Below are positions 30,327 through 36,203 of a stretch of DNA of 36,203 nucleotides, in pieces. The notes under the pieces were generated by a model that made no database searches, was not told where the DNA came from, and saw nothing but the letters and a program-made list of their open reading frames with translations. Every line of letters starts with the position of its first letter. The stretch's first letter is position 1. Made by a program: the position numbers and the translations under genes. The DNA comes from Priapulus caudatus (Eukaryota > Priapulida > Priapulimorpha > Priapulimorphida > Priapulidae), in NCBI RefSeq assembly GCF_000485595.1, contig NW_014577188.1, forward strand, positions 83,328 through 119,530, in the 5' to 3' direction.

Positions 30327-31965
30327 TAGTGAAAACGAAGACCGTGCGAGCCTGCCGGGCATTAGCCACAGGTATTATCATCTCCTGAATCGATTCTCGA
30401 TCCTTCAGATGCATTGACCACTGTACCAATTTTTCTGTCTCGCCTATCCTAACTAGTCGTCCGCTGTAATGCAATTACAGATTTCAGCAGTGTGGTGGTG
30501 TGGTGTGTGTAATTTTAGCTAACTGAATACGAACTCGTTTGATAGAGCACTTACTTACGCTGACTTTTATTAATCACTGATGCATATAAGCCCGCGACCT
30601 GCTCTCGCCAAAGCTCATGGAATTGATTCTTATTGTTAACAACCTCGAAAATAACTCAGGTTAATTAAATCATGACATTCGCAGCGGCCGCTTGTGAATA
30701 TATTCCCCTGCCCTGAGCGCAGCTGGCAGAGACTGTGACATTAAACAAACAAGTACGTTTTCAAACGCTACGTGTTACTTCTCAGTCGCTCTATAAGACA
30801 AACTAGCTGTCGCCAGTTCGAGATTTTGCTTTTCATTATTTACACTTTTTAGTTGCTTCTATACATTTCAATGATGAATTGATTACATAAGTTGTTGCAT
30901 TGCAGACTGTTGTAAGTGAATGCTACATTACCGTTCGTTTCTGTTTCCTATTCTACGACAAACAACTTTAATAGCTTACTGACGTATCCTAATGAATATT
31001 CGTTGAGCTTCAGCAACGCACACACGACAGAATCTCGTTACATTTGTTGGAAAGCACGGCCTGTTTTGGCTCTTGTCAAAATATTCCTTTTTCCTCGTTA
31101 ATTCGGATACGTTGGAAATCTAGACGACAATGTCACAGATGTTTGCGCAAAACCCCACCAAGGATTTCCGGTTCGTGTAAACTGTAGATAAGAAGCCTTG
31201 CGGAATAGTCGTCGATGCATTGCAAATTATGACTGTGACATATAAATATATGCCAACAAGGATACATTGACTGATGCTTAAATTTAAATGTTGTCGCTTG
31301 GTATTACGTGTTCTTTATGTGAAGTGAGAACACGTACGGTCAACTGTGCATTCACTCGTGTTGCAACAGCGTGCCGCGTCGCACCGTCTATGTTAGAATG
31401 GTCCAACTGGACGGCAAAGCGAGCATTTTCGCATTGGACTTAATATACTGAAAACCAAATTGCCCGTAGCTATGTAGTCTGAACAGATAAGAATCGTAGA
31501 AATGTTTAGTTCTATACAAAAGTGCTTTGCTGTATCTCGAATGCAATAACCAATATTTATTAATATACTAATTTTATTTTAGATATTAACAATAATTAAT
31601 ATAACGTCCTAACGAAATTCGATCGCCAACTAATTTTATGAAGTAGCTTCTATACTTTAGTGTTAGATTAAAGTTACTTATTCGCATCGGAATACATATC
31701 CCACTCATTCTGTCGTTCATATTTCTCAAATTCGGCCGTATTGCTTATCGTGGTTGCAATCATAATTGATATTCGTCGGTTGCATCAACTGTGATCTGAG
31801 TGTTATCAAGCATGGATATTCGTCACGAGCATTTACGAAAACGTGTATATTTACGCGCACAGCATGTTGTAGAAATTCCCCTCACCTCAATCCTCAGTAT
31901 TAGGTTAAGGAGAACTAACCCTGTCATCAATTCTACACGCAAATATGTGGCGACAGTCATGTGCA
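30327..31965. repeat. Large duplicated unit, copy A body
   Basis: It matches 34455-36015 along its whole length, starting at GAAAACGAAGACCGTG, with scattered one-base insertions and deletions. No coding sequence holds in both copies. Confidence 0.9.
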
Positions 31966-32372
31966 CGTATGTGGGCCGCTCGTTATGTGCCGTATGTGAC
32001 CCGCGTCATGTGCTCGTCATGTTGCCGTCATGTGCCGGTCATGTGCCCGCGTCATGTGCTCGTATGTGCCGTCACTGTGCCCGCGTTATGTGCTCATAAG
32101 TGATCGTCAGCTGTGCCGTCAGTGTGCCGTCATTGCGCCGCGTTGCCTGCTGCGCTCTTAGTGCTCGTCAGTGTGCCGTTCTGTGCCGCGTGGATGTGGC
32201 CCGTATGTGCCGTCTGTGCCGTCATGTGCCGTCATGTGCCGTCATGTGCCGTCATGTGCCCGCGTTATGTGCCGTCATGTGCTCGTCATGTGCCGTCATG
32301 TGCCCGCGTTATGTGCCGTCATGTGCCCGCGTCATGTGCCGTCATGTGCCCGTCATGTGCTCGCACATTACG
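31966..32372. repeat. GTGCCGTCAT-type minisatellite, copy A
   Basis: Short units of 9-12 bases (GTGCCGTCAT, GTGCCCGCGTCAT, GTGCTCGTCAT, GTGCCCGCGTTAT) are arranged in a higher-order pattern. Cys/Arg/His-rich frames here are by-products. Confidence 0.93.
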
Positions 32373-34380
32373 TATTCACACACCATGTGTCAAGATCCCA
32401 TTACGTTTGCTGGCACCGAATAGCGGCCTGTCCATGCAATCGATGTCTGATCTCAACAAACACTTCTTTAAGGTAATCTCAAGCACAAGGTAATCTCAAT
32501 CGAAGTAACCTGAAGAAAATTATGTGAGATTTGGTTAATATGACGTTAAATGGTTATAACCGTTACATGTTAAGTGTTAATGGTTAAAACGTCATATGGT
32601 TAATATAACGTGAATGGAGATGGTAAGAAGTGATTTTTCGCAAATGTCGTTTCTGGTTAAACTGCTATGCTACGTCAACGTTCATAAAAAAAAACCGGAA
32701 CGTTGTGAGAAAGGTTGAAGTAATGGCTGTAATTGCTGCCACCTAAGCCTTCAAATCAGTGTCAAATTGAATCAAGTTTAAGAAAAAGATTTCAACGCGT
32801 TGCAGTATATGGCATATTATAGTCTATAGCAAATCTCCAGCTTCAGCTACACGCGCGTATGCTCGCTAAAATTGATGTTACTTGCACGGCCGATTCGTGA
32901 TCCATTCGGGCGCAAGTATTCGCAACATGCGTCAGATAATAATGGTTGCTACGCTGGGGGGCATTTCGATATTTTAAAAACAAGGATATTTGACTATTGA
33001 CAAGCTCACTTTTAACACAATGGGGGCGATCATTTTGGCAAAAATTCTATAGCAATACTGCAGGTTCTGTAAAAAAATCCTATCAAGCTAAGAAAATCAA
33101 TATACCACCGAACGCACATAGATCGCTAATTACAGACATCTTACAAGTTATCACGTACACACGCGTGCATGTGCGTACGTAACTGAGTGTGTGCGCGTGT
33201 ATATATATATATATGGTACCTAATTACGTAAGTCTATTAAGGTTACCTTTGTCGGCTATCAAGTTCGATATCGACGCGTTCATGACGTTTCTTTTATAGA
33301 TGTCACGTGAATAGAACTATACTGGACAATATAATATAATACAATATAATAAAATATATATAATACAATATAAGAAGCAATCAAATAAAAGAAAGCTATG
33401 ATATTACCTAGAAATGATGCGATTAACGCGTCTTCGAGCTGTGACTGTTGGTTTATTTCGTCTGTCCTGTAGATTTTTTGAAGATATATCCAACTGCAGC
33501 GATAGCATCGCCGTCACATTCGTTATTATCACTATTATCAAGAAGTTGTTTATATTTACAGCCCGTGACCATACATGCACAAACAAACGCATGATTAAAA
33601 TCGACGGGTTTCCTCCTAGTTCGCATCCACGCCATAGATACACGCCCTCAATTTAGTCATTAGCGTGCTAAATATTAGGTTTAGGTCCGGTGCAATTTAA
33701 AAGATACAGGTAGGCCTACCTGCATTTTTGCCGCAGTTATCTTGTGCACTGATTATTGATTTTAACGGATTTAATGACGAGCGTGATTGTTCACTCAAAC
33801 AATACAGTACACACGGAGGATGTTTGTAATTATCTGCATCATCGCAAAATCCGTCAGGTACGTACATTGATATGATCGTTGTATATTGTATTGCCTGGCG
33901 AACACGAACGTAAACACAGACACAGCTACGTACAGCCTTCTGCATGCTGCCAAACGCAGTTTATTTTCTCAGTATAAGCGGATGAAAAGTCGAGAACAAA
34001 TTATCTGTTTTTGCCCATCTCGTAATGGTAAGTAATCCAATTTTGGACTATCCTACCGCGTAGAGACGCAGTCATTGTTTCTAGTATGTCCGCCGGTGGG
34101 AACACCTATACTATTGGGTAATATTGGGTAATATTACCCAATACTATTGGGTAAAAACCGTTAATAAACGTTGAGGCGTGTGAATAAACGGTAACAACCC
34201 GCAGCGTCGTGAATTATGTTCCTCTAAAATATCTACATCTATGTTTTATTTCACTTATATCCGCGTGCATCCGTATTTGCGCGCGTGGGCGAACGTGCGC
34301 TTCTGTCTACTCGTCACTGTGGCTCATAGGGTCTATGTCCCCCAGGGTACTGCCGGAACGTACCCTGAGTACGCCGGACC
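32373..34380. other. Sequence between the two duplicated bodies; no gene recognised
   Basis: It contains GGTTAA/ACGTCATATGG imperfect inverted motifs (32535-32610), (AT)n at 33199-33214, ATATAATACAATATA runs (33327-33372) and a 22-bp palindrome (34122-34143). It may be part of a ~4.2-kb tandem unit, of which it is the only copy in view. Confidence 0.5.
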
Positions 34381-34447
34381 GTACCCTGGTAACTATTTGA
34401 TATGGTTAGGGTTAGGGTTCGGGTTAGGGTTAGAGTTAGGGTTAAGA
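34372..34447. repeat. TTAGGG-like array, copy B
   Basis: GGTTAGGG units follow GTAACTATTTGATAT. The same junction in reverse is inside the element at 18687-18837. It heads copy B of the duplicated unit. Confidence 0.85.
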
Positions 34448-34454
34448 ACTGCCG

Positions 34455-36015
34455 GGCATTTAGGAAAACGAAGACCGTGCCCGGCTGCCGGGCATATAGC
34501 CACAGCGTATTATCATCTCCTGAATCGATTCTCGATCCTCAGATGCATGACCTGTACCAATTTTTCTGTCTCGCCTATCCATAAACTATCGTCCCGCTGT
34601 AAGCCAATTACAGATTTCAGCACTTATAGTGGCAATTTAGATAACGAATACGAAACTCGTTTGAAAGCATATTACGCTGCACTTTATTAATCACTGATGC
34701 ATATAAGCACCGCGACCTCTCTCGCAAACTCATGGAATTGATTCTTAATCTGTTAACAAACCCTCGCAAAATAACTCAGTTCATTAAATACATGACATTT
34801 GCAGGCCGCTGTGAATTATTCCCCTGCTGCGCAGCTGCAGAGATGTGACATTAAACAAACAAAAGTACCGTTTTCAACAGCTACGTGTTTCAACTTCTAG
34901 TCGCAATCTATAAACAAACTAGCTGTGCAGTTCGAGATCTGCTTTCTCATTATTTACACTTTTTAGGTTGCTCTAAATTTCAATGATGATTGATTACATA
35001 AGTGCTTGCATGCAGACTTGTTGTAAGTGAAAATCTACCATTACCGTTCGTTCTGCTTTCCTATTTAGACAAAAACTTTAAATAGCTTACCTGCGTATCC
35101 TAATGAAATTCGTTTGAGTATCAGCAACGCACACACGACAAGAAATCTCGTATACATTTTGAAAGCAGCGGCTGTTTGAGCTCTGTCAATATTCCTTTGC
35201 TGTGTAATATCGGAATACGTTGTGAAATCTAGACGACAATTCACAGATGTTGCGCAACAGTCGTTCGTGTAAACTGTAAGATAAGAAGCCTTGCGGAATA
35301 TCGTCATGCAATTGCAAAATTATGATGTGACTATAACGATATATGCCAACAAGGATACCATTGACTGAGCTTAAAATAAATAGTTGTCGTTGCGTATTAC
35401 GTTCTTTATGTGAGTGAGAACACGACGGTCAACTGTGCATTCACTCGCTTGCAACAGGTGCCGCGTCGCACCGTCTCTGTTGAATGGTCCACTGAACGCG
35501 CAAAGCGAGCATTTCGATTGGCTAAATACTGAAACCAAATTGCCACGTAGCTATGTAGTCTGACACAGATAGGATCGTGAAAATGTTTGTTCTATACAAC
35601 AGTGCTGCTGTATCTCGAATGCAATAACAATATTTATTAATATACTAATTTTATTTTAGATATTAAACAATAATTAATATAAACGTCCTAACGAAATTCA
35701 ATCGCAATAATTTTATTATAGCTTTATACTTTATGTTAGATTAAGTTACTATATTCGCATGGTAATACATATCCCACTTCAATTCTGTCGTTCATATTTC
35801 TCAAATTCGGCCGTATTGCTTATCGTGGTTGCAATCATATTGCTTATCGTGGTTGCATACAATGTTATCCTGATGTTATCAAGCATGATAATCGTCACGA
35901 GATTTACAGAAACGTGTATATTTACGCCGCACGCATGTGTAGAAATTCCCCTCTACTCACATCCTCAGTATAGGTTAAAGAGAACTAACCCCTCGTCATC
36001 AATTCTCACGCAATA
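34455..36015. repeat. Large duplicated unit, copy B body
   Basis: Second copy of 30327-31965. It includes an extra duplication of TATTGCTTATCGTGGTTGCA (at about 35813 and 35839). Differences from copy A are mostly single-base insertions or deletions. Confidence 0.9.
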
Positions 36016-36203
36016 TGTGCCCGCGTCATGTGCCGTCATGTGCCCGCGTTATGTGCCGTCATGTGCCCGCGTCATGTGCTCGTCATGTGCCGTCATGTGC
36101 CCGCGTTATGTGCCGTCATGTGCCCGCGTCATGTGCTCGTCATGTGCCGTCATGTGCCGTCATGTGCCCGCGTCATGTGCTCGTCATGTGCCGTCATGTG
36201 CCG
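36016..36203. repeat. GTGCCGTCAT-type minisatellite, copy B, cut by window end
   Basis: Same units as 31966-32372, more regular, with a longer period of GCCGTCAT + GTGCCCGCGT + TATGTGCCGTCATG visible. The window ends inside it, so the contig probably stops in this array. Confidence 0.93.

Noticed and set aside
31800-32493. Cys/Arg/His-rich frames resembling zinc-binding peptides
   Set aside because: They are translations of the GTGCCGTCAT satellite, open in several frames and not conserved between the two copies of the unit.
34402-34447. A true chromosome end
   Set aside because: The TTAGGG-like run is short, degenerate and followed by 1.7 kb of duplicated sequence, so it is interstitial.

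Overview
This is a window of an invertebrate-like animal genome. It holds interrupted genes with GT-AG introns, very many micro- and minisatellites, an 815-base assembly gap, TTAGGG-type telomere-like tracts, and two gene families typical of Metazoa. No bacterial features (operons, Shine-Dalgarno sites) are seen. TTAGGG-type repeats argue against most insects (TTAGG) and nematodes (TTAGGC). I cannot name the species; a marine invertebrate is a guess.

Two genes can be read exon by exon, and they converge. (1) On the + strand, 1205-15777, is the 3' part of a receptor-type (membrane) guanylate cyclase. Eight exons encode the C-lobe of the pseudokinase domain, the signalling helix, the complete class III cyclase domain and a ~110-residue C-terminal tail. 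All seven introns have GT-AG ends and compatible phases. The extracellular domain, the membrane segment and the first half of the kinase-homology domain lie before the window. (2) On the - strand, 24803-17757, is a mucin-like single-pass membrane protein of about 789 residues. It has a signal peptide, a Ser/Thr-rich stalk with about 21 tandem 11-residue repeats, two SEA domains, a membrane helix and a ~104-residue cytoplasmic tail. The two SEA domains are each split by introns at the same places and phases, so they arose by exon-block duplication. The first keeps a G-S-V-x-V autoproteolysis motif; the second does not.

Layout: 1-1204 upstream intron sequence; 1205-15777 cyclase exons with repeat-filled introns; 15778-17756 3' regions of both convergent genes; 17757-24803 SEA protein; 24804-24950 its presumed promoter, with an 8-bp TATA-like array; 25000-30200 intergenic DNA with two LTR-like segments and a long pyrimidine/GT tract; 30200-36203 a ~4.2-kb unit present in two copies (the second cut by the window end), carrying degenerate TTAGGG-like arrays and a GTGCCGTCAT-type satellite. 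The two copies differ largely by one-base insertions and deletions, which suggests noisy long-read sequence. I see no gene there.

Most notable observations: a minisatellite in a cyclase intron whose unit contains the real 5' splice site and the last 11 exon bases, with an inverted block in the middle; a ~320-bp (ATTCT)n array ending just before a 3' splice site; two 56-58 bp elements sharing CAAGAGCG ends and flanked by 7-bp duplications; and a terminal-inverted-repeat element with telomeric repeats inside.
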